A stretch of DNA of 64,000 nt from Rhizobium sp. BK399 (lineage in GTDB: Bacteria; Pseudomonadota; Alphaproteobacteria; Rhizobiales; Rhizobiaceae): contig NZ_JACIAH010000009.1 in NCBI RefSeq assembly GCF_014194695.1, positions 62,001 to 126,000 of the forward strand, written 5' to 3'. A program made the position numbers and the translations under genes. Every line of letters starts with the position of its first letter. Positions within the stretch are counted from its first letter, which is position 1. Positions 26,523 to 35,265 of the stretch are shown one piece after another. The notes beneath the pieces were generated by a model, which worked only from the letters and a program-made list of their open reading frames with translations, did not search any database and was not told where the DNA came from.

Positions 26523-26810
26523 ATGTTCTTCCGAGGCAGCCGTTACGAATCCATTCCCGAGGCGCAGTACAAAGGTGCCGACGGGCGGGTCATCCGCTAC
26601 AAGCGCATGCGGTTCATTCCAGCAACCTCGGGAAGCCGCAGCTACGTCGTCGGCAGCGGCGACAGGCCGGATCTGGCAAGCGCCTCGACGCTCGGGGATC
26701 CTGAACGCTTCTGGCAACTCTGCGACATCAACCGGGTGATGCGCCCGGTCGATCTGACCGATCAGCCCGGCACGATCATATCGGTCCCCTCACCGGGAGA
26801 TCTCGCATGA
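26523..26810 (+). CDS. LysM-like small baseplate protein (gpX/gp53-like)
   Basis: A 95-residue protein fitting the LysM-like P2 gpX/T4 gp53 class that binds the hub. Seen: YVVGSGDRPDLASASTLGDP, then FWQLCDINRVMRPVDLTDQPG and the typical end GTIISVPSP. The ATG at 26523 follows AGGAGGATAGG. Its stop overlaps the gpD-like start (ATGA). With the preceding gene it makes the two halves of a Pvc7-like protein. Confidence 0.85.
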   Translation: MFFRGSRYESIPEAQYKGADGRVIRYKRMRFIPATSGSRSYVVGSGDRPDLASASTLGDPERFWQLCDINRVMRPVDLTDQPGTIISVPSPGDLA

Positions 26811-27940
26811 CGATCCTGCCGTCATTCTTCCTGGTCCAGATCGCCAAGGCGCCGCTGCCGCGCTTGCTGATCGAAGCACTAAGCTCGATCGAGGTGGAAA
26901 CGGCAGTCGGCCGTGCGTCGATGGTACGGCTGAGTTTCGACCTCAGCCGCAACTTCATGGGCGACTATGACGCGGCAGCACTTCCGATCTTCCGGCCAAA
27001 CACGCCCCTGACCATTCGGCTGGCGCTTGGCGTTCCCGTTCCCTTCGCGCTTGTCAACGCCTATGTCACGGAGACACGGCTTCTTGCCGGCAATGATCCC
27101 GGCCGCTCCATTCTCGAGGTTGTCGGCGCCGACGCGCTTGGGACACTGATGGGGCAGCGTCGCGCACCCAAGACATGGCCCAACTGCCCGGACAGCGTCG
27201 TCGCCACGGCGATCTTCGGCAGCTATGGCATCATTCCCGACGTGTTGCCGACCCCGCCGCAGCGCACGACGCTCGATACGACAACCACCCAGCGCAGTTC
27301 GGATTCCGTCTACCTCAGCCAGCTCGCCTATCGAAACGGCTTCGATCTGTATGTTGCCCCCGAACCGTTCAGCGGCCTCGACATCGGACACTTCCGACCG
27401 CCACTGAGCCTGCCGGTGCCGCAGGGTGTGCTGTCGATCGACTTCGGACGCCAGACCAACCTGCGCTCCTTCAATGCCTTCAACGACATGCAGCGACCGG
27501 TCTCGATGCTTGGCTTCACCTCGGAGCCGAAGACACGCCTGCCGCTGCCCTACATTGCACCGGCTGCGAGCGAACTGCCGATGGGCATGGAACCCAATCT
27601 CCTGCGCATCCTGCCTCCGCCTGTCGACCGGATATCTGCGACGGATGCGGCAAGCCCGCAGGAGGCACAGTCGTCGGCCCTTGCCAGGGCGACCGCCTCG
27701 AGCCGTTCGGTCAGCTGCCGCGGCGAAGTCGACGGGATCAAGTTCGCCAGGGCGTTGCGATGCGGGCAAACCGTGCTGGTACGCGGCGCAGGTCGGGAAA
27801 ACAGCGGCCTCTACTACGTCGATTCCGTCACCCACCGGATATCACGCGACGATTACGCCCAGAGTTTTTCCGGTTGGCGCAATGCTGTCGGGCTGACCGG
27901 CGCCGAAATCTTCATCGACCCCTTTGCCGCGATTGCATGA
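26807..27940 (+). CDS. Baseplate hub protein, phage late control gene D type (Pvc8 N-terminal-like)
   Basis: A 377-residue protein of the gpD/VgrG N-terminal family that forms the trimeric hub below the tube. Markers include ALSSIEVETAVGRASMVRLSF at the N-terminus, PLTIRLALGVPVPFALVNAYVTE, the SVYLSQLAYRNGFDLYVAPE segment, and near the end VDGIKFARALRCGQTVLVRG then YYVDSVTHRISRDDY. The spike is encoded separately by the next gene, as in phages, rather than fused as in PVC and VgrG. Confidence 0.88.
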   Translation: MTILPSFFLVQIAKAPLPRLLIEALSSIEVETAVGRASMVRLSFDLSRNFMGDYDAAALPIFRPNTPLTIRLALGVPVPFALVNAYVTETRLLAGNDPGRSILEVVGADALGTLMGQRRAPKTWPNCPDSVVATAIFGSYGIIPDVLPTPPQRTTLDTTTTQRSSDSVYLSQLAYRNGFDLYVAPEPFSGLDIGHFRPPLSLPVPQGVLSIDFGRQTNLRSFNAFNDMQRPVSMLGFTSEPKTRLPLPYIAPAASELPMGMEPNLLRILPPPVDRISATDAASPQEAQSSALARATASSRSVSCRGEVDGIKFARALRCGQTVLVRGAGRENSGLYYVDSVTHRISRDDYAQSFSGWRNAVGLTGAEIFIDPFAAIA

Positions 27941-27952
27941 AAGGAGCAGGAC

Positions 27953-28666
27953 GTGAACGATCTCCTAGCCGCAGCCGACCATAGCCAGGCGCACTATGAA
28001 CGCTTCTATGGCAAGTATCGCGGGATTGCGACCGATGTGAATGACCCAAGCAGGCTTGGCCGCATCAAGGCGCGCATTCCCTCGCTGCTCGAGGATTTCG
28101 AGACGGGATGGGCGACACCCTGTGCGCCCTACGCCGGAACGACATCAGGCTTCTTCTCGCTGCCGCCGGTCGGTGCGGGCGTGTGGATCGAGTTTGAAGG
28201 CGGGGACATTTCGCGACCGATCTTTGCCGGCTGTTATTGGGGCCTGGCCGAGGCCCCGATGGCGCCGCCAGCCTCTCCACCCGATCCCATGACCAAGGTC
28301 TGGCGCAGCGACCTTGGGCTGACGATCGCGCTTGACGACAAGCAACAGACGATCACGCTCTCCGATCCGGCCGGCGCCAACCAGATCGTGCTCGACGTCA
28401 GGCAGTCGACTGTGACCCTGCGCGGGCTCGCCAAGGTTGTCTTCGAAAGCAGCAAGATCTTCGAGGGAAGCGCGGTCGCATTTCATCCGGCGGTCCATGG
28501 CGACCAGCTGATGACCTATCTCAACACGCTGGTGACGATCTTCAACACACACCTGCATGTGGGGCAGATGGCGGCAGGGATCCTCCCGGTGACGCCGGCG
28601 CCCTCTGTGGTTCAGATGATGCCGCCACCACCGTCTCTTCTCTCGACCAAGGTCACACTGGATTAG
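27953..28666 (+). CDS. Baseplate spike protein, gpV/VgrG OB-fold type
   Basis: A 237-residue protein of the phage baseplate assembly protein V family. The gp5-like OB-fold is visible at residues about 15-95: GKYRGIATDVNDPSRLGRIK, TGWATPCAPYAG, then FFSLPPVGAGVWIEFEGGD and RPIFAGCYWG. The C-terminal half has beta-prism-like segments and a terminal HPAVHGDQLMTYLNTLVTIF block with a nearby HLHVG, usual for gpV. The start is a GTG at 27953 with AAGGAG at correct spacing. No PAAR tip protein follows, so the tip may be provided by this C-terminus. Confidence 0.88.
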   Translation: MNDLLAAADHSQAHYERFYGKYRGIATDVNDPSRLGRIKARIPSLLEDFETGWATPCAPYAGTTSGFFSLPPVGAGVWIEFEGGDISRPIFAGCYWGLAEAPMAPPASPPDPMTKVWRSDLGLTIALDDKQQTITLSDPAGANQIVLDVRQSTVTLRGLAKVVFESSKIFEGSAVAFHPAVHGDQLMTYLNTLVTIFNTHLHVGQMAAGILPVTPAPSVVQMMPPPPSLLSTKVTLD

Positions 28667-28675
28667 GGGCTTACG

Positions 28676-28969
28676 ATGGCGATCAAACCAGGCAATTTCT
28701 CATCCGATCCAGACGATGCCATGAGCTTCGTCAATTCGATGGCCGAAGCGATGGAGAAGGAGCTGAACAAGCTCCTGGTGCTCGATGGCCTTGAGCCCCT
28801 TTCAACGTCGAACACCGACCGCGACGTACGCGCGCGGCGGCGCATGTTCGTCGCGATTGCCCGTGGGGTTGCGCTGCATCTTTCTGACCATCCGGAAGCA
28901 TTCAGGCTAGTTCCCGCCATCGGCGGGGCCACGATCCGTGTCGACGCCATAGAGGTGGTATCACAATGA
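28676..28969 (+). CDS. Small eCIS baseplate-region protein of unknown function
   Basis: A 97-residue protein, predicted mainly helical in its first two-thirds (FVNSMAEAMEKELNKLL, then RDVRARRRMFVAIARGVALH), with a beta-like C-terminus ATIRVDAIEVVSQ. I do not recognise the family. It lies between the spike gene and the gp25-like gene and overlaps the latter by 4 bases, which supports that it is expressed as part of the operon. A role in baseplate assembly is inference from position. Confidence 0.7.
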   Translation: MAIKPGNFSSDPDDAMSFVNSMAEAMEKELNKLLVLDGLEPLSTSNTDRDVRARRRMFVAIARGVALHLSDHPEAFRLVPAIGGATIRVDAIEVVSQ

Positions 28970-29340
28970 ACGCAATTTCCCGCCATCTCGACGTTCCATT
29001 CGGCATCGACGCACAGGGGCGGACGCGAACGACCGGCGACGATGATCATGTCAGGGACATGATCAAGCTTGTCCTCTTCACCGAGCCTGGCGAGCGCGTC
29101 AACAGGCCGGATTTTGGCTGCGGGCTGAAGCAGCTCGTGTTTGCTCCTTCTTCCGATGCCCTGGTTGCGGCCGTCGAGGCTCTCGTTCACGGCTCGCTGA
29201 TCCGCTGGCTCGATTCGGTCATCACGATCGAATCCGTCGCGGTTCGTGCAGACGAGTCCACGCTCGATATCGAAATCACCTATGCCAGGATCGACACCGG
29301 CGCGCGCCATCTCGACCTGTTCGTGCGGCAGATCGGCTGA
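28966..29340 (+). CDS. gp25/gpW-like baseplate wedge protein (Pvc9-like)
   Basis: A 124-residue protein of the GPW/gp25 family, which starts sheath polymerisation at the baseplate. The family pattern HVRDMIKLVLFTEPGERVNR followed by PDFGCGLKQLVF is clear. Its overlap with the preceding ORF (ATGA) and an immediate downstream GGAGGTGG ribosome site for the next gene fit the compact operon. Full normal length. Confidence 0.93.
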   Translation: MNAISRHLDVPFGIDAQGRTRTTGDDDHVRDMIKLVLFTEPGERVNRPDFGCGLKQLVFAPSSDALVAAVEALVHGSLIRWLDSVITIESVAVRADESTLDIEITYARIDTGARHLDLFVRQIG

Positions 29341-29350
29341 GGAGGTGGCA

Positions 29351-31774
29351 ATGACACGCTTGCGCCAGGGTTTGATCGATTGCGGTGAAGACAAGCGCCG
29401 CGGAATGCTTGCGAGCGCTGCCCATCCGCTGAATGGCATTGACTTCGTCGAATACACGCGCACGCCGAGCACGCATCAACTCACGGTGACTTTCGTAAAG
29501 GCGAGGCCCGCTTCACCGGCTCTCGACAAAAGCCATTTTAGCATTGCGGGTGGCCTACGCATCACCGGAATCGATGTGGAGTCGATCGTGCTGCCCGCGG
29601 CGTCACAGAAGTCGGTGATCCTGATGCTGAGCGCCGAGGGCGATTTCTCGACCTATGTCGTTCGCGTGCAGCATCCGCAAGTCGACATGGAGCTCAGCGA
29701 GGTGAGCTTCGGCTTCAAGGCATCCTGCCCCTCGCCCTTCGATTGCCGAAGCGATTGCGACTGTGGTGAAGGCGCCCTGGAGGAACCCGCCCTCGACTAT
29801 CTTGCGCGTGACTATCAGAGCTTCAGGCGGATGCTTCTCGACCTTATGAGCGCCCGCAATCGCGACTGGACGGAGCGCCTGCCCCCCGACCTCGGCGTTT
29901 CGCTCGTCGAACTCTTCGCCTATGCCGGCGACTATCTGAGCTATTTCCAGGATGCGGCTGCAACGGAAGCTTATCTTGATACCGCCTTGCACCGTGTCTC
30001 GGTCAAGCGGCACACACGCCTCATCGACTACCCGGTGCATGACGGCGCCAATGCGCGAACCCCTGTGCATTTCAACGCCGTCTCGGCAGGCACTGTCGAT
30101 GCCGGGACAAGGGTGTGCACACGGATCGCACGTCCCCTGGCCGGCGCGACCGACCTGCCCGGAACCGTGATCCCGATTGATACCGGTTTTGCGAAAGACC
30201 CGGCCTTGTCAGAGGTCGTCATCTTCGAGACGGAAACAGTGCTTGAGGTACGGCCCGAGCACAACGAGCTGCGCATCCACACATCAGGCAACAGCGATTG
30301 CTGCCTTGGCGCCGGCTGCACAGAAGTTCATCTCTACCACCTGTCGGGCGATGGCCACGCGACACGACCGTCGCTGGGTCCTGGCGATCTTCTCCTTCTG
30401 GAAGAGGTCAGAAGCGCCAGGACCGGAGAGGCCGTTGATCGAAACCCGTCGCACCGATGGGTCGTGCAGCTCGTCGAGGCATCAGAGACGACGGACGAGG
30501 CACTGACGGATCAGCTTGCACCACGCCTCAGTGTCGCGGACCCCGCCCTGCCACTGCTACGGGTCCGATGGAGCACAGCAGAGGCGCTCCCCGAAGCCGT
30601 GCAGATATCAGCTGTCGGGGCCGATCTTCTTCCAATCGATCCCGTGACGGTCGCGCGGGGCAATGTCGTCGCCGCCGATCACGGTCTCACGATCTTTCTG
30701 GATTCGGCCCGCGGTGAACTGGACCTGCCTGTGGAATCAGGCAGCCGCTACCCTCTCGCAACGTTGGCCGTGCCCGCAACGCCGCTGACGCAGACGAAAT
30801 ATGGGCCTGCCATCGAACTCGTTCTCTCGCTTGCCGGGCAGGAAGACCAGATCTGGTCAGCAGTCCCTGATCTTTTCGACTGCACCCCCTACGACCGCAA
30901 CTTCGTCGCCGAGGTGGGCGATGATGGCGCACCAACGCTACGCTTCGGTGACGACATCTATGGACGCATGCCACGCGGAGCTGAGCGAGCGCGGTTGACC
31001 ATGCGCATTGGCAACGGCAGTGACGGCAACATTGGTAGCGGCTCGCTTTTCCATATTGCCGCCGCGACCGGCGTGGTCGATGCCGTATATCAGCCAGTTT
31101 CGGCAACTGGCGGAACGGCACCACGATCGACGGCCGAGGTGAAACGACTGGCTCCGGCGGCATTCCGCGCTGAGCAGTTTCGTGCCGTCACCGAGGACGA
31201 CTGGCGCAACGCCGCGCTCAGGCAGATCGAGGTTCTGGATGCGCGCGCCGTCTTCCGCTGGACGGGCAGCTGGCACACCATCTTCGTCGCCATTCATCCG
31301 CGCGACGAACGCAATCTCCTGCCAACGGCTGGTGGTGGCTTTGCTCTGGAAAGCCGGTTTGCCGGACGGATTGACGGTCACCTCCGCCGGTTCAAGCTCG
31401 CGGGCTATGACCTTGCCATAACAAGCGCGGTCTACGTTCCGATCGAAATTGCCGTGACACTATGCGTCGCCCGTGGATATTTTCCCGGCGACGTTGCGGC
31501 TGCCGTCAAGAAAACCCTGGAAGGCTTCTTTGACCAGCTCGGCGCCCGCTTCGGAAAGCCGGTCTATCTGTCAAAGATCTACGCCGCGATCGAACTGATC
31601 GAGGGACTAGAATCGGCCAACGTGACGCGCTTCAAACGCTACTGGGAGCCGCAGCGCGACTGGCTCGATCGCGGTGTCATCGATATCGGCGCCTTTGAGA
31701 TAGCGCGGCTCGACAACAATCTGAGCGCTCCCGAATTCGGCGTGCTCGTCCTCGAAACGGCGGGAGCACGATGA
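29351..31774 (+). CDS. Baseplate J-like wedge protein 1 (Pvc11-like)
   Basis: An 807-residue protein of the baseplate J/gp6 superfamily. Residues about 145-230 (LDYLARDYQSFRRMLLDLMS, RDWTERLPPDLGVSLVELFA, and YAGDYLSYFQDAAATEAYLD) are the hallmark of the eCIS putative baseplate protein, and APTLRFGDDIYGRMPRG and VKRLAPAAFRAEQFRAVTEDD belong to the J domain. A Cys cluster at residues 126, 132, 136 and 138 could bind a metal. The ATG at 29351 follows GGAGGTGGCA; the frame is open 35 codons upstream but overlaps the gp25 gene. Stop overlaps the next start. Confidence 0.88.
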   Translation: MTRLRQGLIDCGEDKRRGMLASAAHPLNGIDFVEYTRTPSTHQLTVTFVKARPASPALDKSHFSIAGGLRITGIDVESIVLPAASQKSVILMLSAEGDFSTYVVRVQHPQVDMELSEVSFGFKASCPSPFDCRSDCDCGEGALEEPALDYLARDYQSFRRMLLDLMSARNRDWTERLPPDLGVSLVELFAYAGDYLSYFQDAAATEAYLDTALHRVSVKRHTRLIDYPVHDGANARTPVHFNAVSAGTVDAGTRVCTRIARPLAGATDLPGTVIPIDTGFAKDPALSEVVIFETETVLEVRPEHNELRIHTSGNSDCCLGAGCTEVHLYHLSGDGHATRPSLGPGDLLLLEEVRSARTGEAVDRNPSHRWVVQLVEASETTDEALTDQLAPRLSVADPALPLLRVRWSTAEALPEAVQISAVGADLLPIDPVTVARGNVVAADHGLTIFLDSARGELDLPVESGSRYPLATLAVPATPLTQTKYGPAIELVLSLAGQEDQIWSAVPDLFDCTPYDRNFVAEVGDDGAPTLRFGDDIYGRMPRGAERARLTMRIGNGSDGNIGSGSLFHIAAATGVVDAVYQPVSATGGTAPRSTAEVKRLAPAAFRAEQFRAVTEDDWRNAALRQIEVLDARAVFRWTGSWHTIFVAIHPRDERNLLPTAGGGFALESRFAGRIDGHLRRFKLAGYDLAITSAVYVPIEIAVTLCVARGYFPGDVAAAVKKTLEGFFDQLGARFGKPVYLSKIYAAIELIEGLESANVTRFKRYWEPQRDWLDRGVIDIGAFEIARLDNNLSAPEFGVLVLETAGAR

Positions 31775-34700
31775 TGGGCAACGCCTGTTCCGATCCCTTC
31801 TGTGGCTGCGGCAGCGACGCTGCGCTTGTGCCGCTCGACGTCTTCAACCGCCCGGGTCTCAGTGCACTCTCCTATCGCATAGGAACCTTTGCGAGCTTTC
31901 GCCTGAAGATGCTCGAGGGCCTTGCGAAGGACCCTGCTTTGTCGCAGCTGACATCCCGCGAGCCGGACGACTACGCGGTTTCGCTGATCGAGATGTTCTC
32001 GGCGATGGCCGACGTCATGACCTTCTACAGCGAACGGATCGCCAACGAATATTTCCTTGGTACGGCCCGGGAAAGAGCCTCGGTCGAGCAACTCGTGCGG
32101 CTGATCGGGCATGAGCTGTCTCCAGGGCTTGCCGCCACCGCAATGCTTGCATTCGACCTTGAGGACGGCGCGCGTGTGCGCATCCGCAAGGGCCTGCCTG
32201 TGATGTCGATCCCGGGACAGGACGAGGTCCCGCAGACATACGAGACAATCGAGGAACTGGTTGCGCATGGTGATCTCAATGCGGCGCGCGCCTTCGCCGC
32301 GCCTGTGGCGCTTGCTGCATTTGCTGTCGGCCGCGTAGGATTTGCACTTGCCGCGCGGCCGACCGATCTGAGGATCGGTGATATTCTCGTCATGTCAGAC
32401 GGCGAACTGTTCGAGGAAAAACGCGTCCAGGCGATCGAAGACGAATGGGGCGGTCTTGCGCTGCGCTTCACTCCGCCGATCCAGGTCAATGGATTTGCCA
32501 CTGAGCGCACCCAGCTGCGCAAGTTCGAGCGACGCCTGGCGTTGTTCGGATGCAATGCCCCTGCGACCGTACAGCTCTATTCCACCAGTCCGTCGATCGA
32601 GCCCGACAAGCGCTGGTCAACGCATACCATCAGCGATGTACTGACGCCCTCGGGCGATGGGTTCTATGCGCTCGAAACCAGTATACAGGGCCTGTCGTCG
32701 GGCACGCGTGTCCTCATCGACACAGGGGACGCCACCCCGCGCCGGCTCACTGCAGCTGTCGACACGACGCGTGAGGGGAGCGCTACCGTTTCCACCACCG
32801 ATGGCCTCGATGTTTCGCAGCTGGCCCAGACGGTGACGCATGCCCGCTTTACGCGGACATTTGCCGGCCGGCCGGCCGTTACGGCCTCTGGATCACAGAC
32901 CGAGATCGTCAGTCGCGACGGCGCAAACAGGCTCACCGCCTTCCTGCCGATGGCGGGCTTTGCCGCAGCGACACAGTCGATCGATGCCGTGGCAGTCACC
33001 GGCAACCCCGTCCTCGTGGCGAGCTCCTCCTCCAGCAGGCTTTTCGTCCGGAACGCCGAACGGGCGCTGATCGGACTGACGCGCGCCGGCGTGCGCTTTG
33101 AGGCACTGGTCGACTATGGAGGCATCCTGACCAGTGATCCGGCAGCCCTCTCGCTCGCCAACGGCGAACTCCTTGTCTTCGGGCGCGGAACCGACCAGCG
33201 CCTCTGGGTCATCGGTGTTGGGGCGCCAACATCCGCATGGACATCACTTGGCGGCTTCCTGACGTCGGCGCCCTGCGCGACGAGCTGGGGTGGAGGACGG
33301 GTCGATGTCTTCGTGCGTGGCGCCGACCGGGCCTTGTGGACGCGATCAAGGGAGGCGACATGGTCTTCCTGGACCAGCCTTGCCGGAAGCCTTGCATCGG
33401 CGCCGGCTGCCGTCTCCACTCTCCCCGGCCGCATCGATGTGGTTGCCCGCGCCGACGATGGAGGACTTCTGCATCGACGATGGACAGGAACGACCTGGAC
33501 GGACTGGTTCAATCTCGGTGGCAATCTCGCCGGTCAACCCGCAATTGCTGCACTTCCGGGAGACGAGGTCGCCATTGCGGTTCGGCGTCTCGACAACACG
33601 CTCGGTGTCATTGGCCGGCGCGCAAACGCATGGTCCGAATGGCAGGTAATCGACGCCCAACTTGCGTCGGACCCGGTGGTCACACCCGCCTTGGGGATGC
33701 TTACGATCGTCGCCCGAAACGACGATGACGTCATCGTCGAGAATGCACGCCAGTCAGGCGGATGGGCTGGCTGGTCGAAACGCGAGGCTCCGGTCAACAT
33801 TGCGCTTGACCGTCGAAAAAGCCGCATTGTCCAGGTCGGCGCACAGGCGATCGAACCGCGAAGCTTTGACTATCCGAAAGAGCTCGCCGGCAACCAGCTC
33901 GTCCTTCGCGCGACGCTTGGGACCGTCGAACTCGGCAAAGGCAGACGGATCCTGATCGAGTCTGGCGAGGTGCAACATGCCGCGACCGTCACCTCGGCAT
34001 CGCCGGTTTCGGCGATCGCGGGAGAGGCACCCGACCATGTGCTCGTATCGTTTACACCTTCTCTTCCACGACCGCTGACGGCAGTAACCGTCAAGGCCAA
34101 TATCGCCAATGCCAGCCACGGCGAAACCCAGCCCGAGGAACAGCTTGGCCACGGAGATGCGTCCAGGAGCTTTGCGGAATTCAAGCTGCAGCGCATGCCG
34201 CTGACATATCTGCCGGAGCCGGGCAATCTTTTTGGTCGCGCGAACCTTGAGGTCAGGGTCAACGGCGTGCTCTGGTCGCCGGTCCCCGACCTCTTTGGCC
34301 GCAAGCCTTCCGAAGAAGTTTATACGGTGAAGACAGGCGATGACGGCATCTCAACCGTCGGCTTCGGTGACGGGCGTACGGGTCGCAGGCTGCCGACTGG
34401 GGTCCTTGCCGTTACTGCGCGGTACCGAAAGGGTCTTGGCCTTGCGGGTCGCGTGCGTCCCGGCCAACTCGCCTTGCCGCTGGAAAGGCCAGTCGGCCTT
34501 CGCGCCGTTGCCAACCCGATGGCCTCGATTGGCGGCGCCGATCCCGAAGACCGCGACGATGCGCGCAGGAACGCCCCGAACGGCGTCAGGACGTTCGGAA
34601 GGGTCGTTTCCATTCAGGATTTCGAATGGCTGGCACTGTCGACGCGCCTCGTCATTCGCGCAACCGCCTCATGGGTCTGGCTCCGGCTTGGAAAGGCGGT

Positions 34701-35265
34701 TCATGTCAGCGTGCTCGGCGAAGGAGGTATACGCGTGCCCGCCGATCAGCTCGCGCAACTGGCTTCTGCCCTGTCGAATGCCCGCGATCCAAACTGGCCG
34801 CTCTATCTTGCCAGTCTGACCCAGGTGCCTCTTACCGTTTCGGCGCGGATTGTTTCCGATCCCCGTTTCGAGCGCGACGCCGTCATGGAGAATGCCCATG
34901 CCGCGCTGATGGCAGCCTTCCGGCATGACAGGATCACCCCCGGAATGCCAGTTCATCTCAGCCACGTCTACGCGGCCCTGCAACAGGCCGAAGGCGTCGT
35001 CGCCGCCGACGTGGACCTCTTTCATCTCAAGGGACACGAGGCAATGACGCCCGCGGAGCAGAAGATCCGCGCCGTCAGTTCCGGGCCGCTGCAAAAACAC
35101 ATCCGCCTGTTTCTCGCCCGTCCGCTGCCGACGAACCCGTTGCTCATCGATCGGTTCGCAAGGCGCGGCTTCGACAATGGCGTCGTGCCGCCGGTGCTTG
35201 CGGCAGAACAGGCCTTCATCGAAGACCCGCGCGACGTGACGCTGACTGCTGTGGAGGCGCTCTGA
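31771..35265 (+). CDS. Baseplate J-like wedge protein 2 with inserted PLL-like lectin propeller (Pvc12-like)
   Basis: A 1164-residue protein. The N-terminus (Cys at 6, 11 and 13; then DDYAVSLIEMFSAMADVMTF and YSERIANEYFLGTARERAS) and the C-terminal part (GDDGISTVGFGDGRTGRRLP, and VVSIQDFEWLALSTRLVIRA) are baseplate J-like. Between them, residues about 411-675 carry five to six repeats of about 45 residues of the type GRVDVFVRGADRALWTRS / WTSLAGSLASAPAAVS, resembling PLL-family lectin propellers. Most homologues lack such an insert. It could bind glycans on target cells or on the producer; that is inference. It overlaps the upstream stop (ATGATG). Confidence 0.87.
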   Translation: MMGNACSDPFCGCGSDAALVPLDVFNRPGLSALSYRIGTFASFRLKMLEGLAKDPALSQLTSREPDDYAVSLIEMFSAMADVMTFYSERIANEYFLGTARERASVEQLVRLIGHELSPGLAATAMLAFDLEDGARVRIRKGLPVMSIPGQDEVPQTYETIEELVAHGDLNAARAFAAPVALAAFAVGRVGFALAARPTDLRIGDILVMSDGELFEEKRVQAIEDEWGGLALRFTPPIQVNGFATERTQLRKFERRLALFGCNAPATVQLYSTSPSIEPDKRWSTHTISDVLTPSGDGFYALETSIQGLSSGTRVLIDTGDATPRRLTAAVDTTREGSATVSTTDGLDVSQLAQTVTHARFTRTFAGRPAVTASGSQTEIVSRDGANRLTAFLPMAGFAAATQSIDAVAVTGNPVLVASSSSSRLFVRNAERALIGLTRAGVRFEALVDYGGILTSDPAALSLANGELLVFGRGTDQRLWVIGVGAPTSAWTSLGGFLTSAPCATSWGGGRVDVFVRGADRALWTRSREATWSSWTSLAGSLASAPAAVSTLPGRIDVVARADDGGLLHRRWTGTTWTDWFNLGGNLAGQPAIAALPGDEVAIAVRRLDNTLGVIGRRANAWSEWQVIDAQLASDPVVTPALGMLTIVARNDDDVIVENARQSGGWAGWSKREAPVNIALDRRKSRIVQVGAQAIEPRSFDYPKELAGNQLVLRATLGTVELGKGRRILIESGEVQHAATVTSASPVSAIAGEAPDHVLVSFTPSLPRPLTAVTVKANIANASHGETQPEEQLGHGDASRSFAEFKLQRMPLTYLPEPGNLFGRANLEVRVNGVLWSPVPDLFGRKPSEEVYTVKTGDDGISTVGFGDGRTGRRLPTGVLAVTARYRKGLGLAGRVRPGQLALPLERPVGLRAVANPMASIGGADPEDRDDARRNAPNGVRTFGRVVSIQDFEWLALSTRLVIRATASWVWLRLGKAVHVSVLGEGGIRVPADQLAQLASALSNARDPNWPLYLASLTQVPLTVSARIVSDPRFERDAVMENAHAALMAAFRHDRITPGMPVHLSHVYAALQQAEGVVAADVDLFHLKGHEAMTPAEQKIRAVSSGPLQKHIRLFLARPLPTNPLLIDRFARRGFDNGVVPPVLAAEQAFIEDPRDVTLTAVEAL

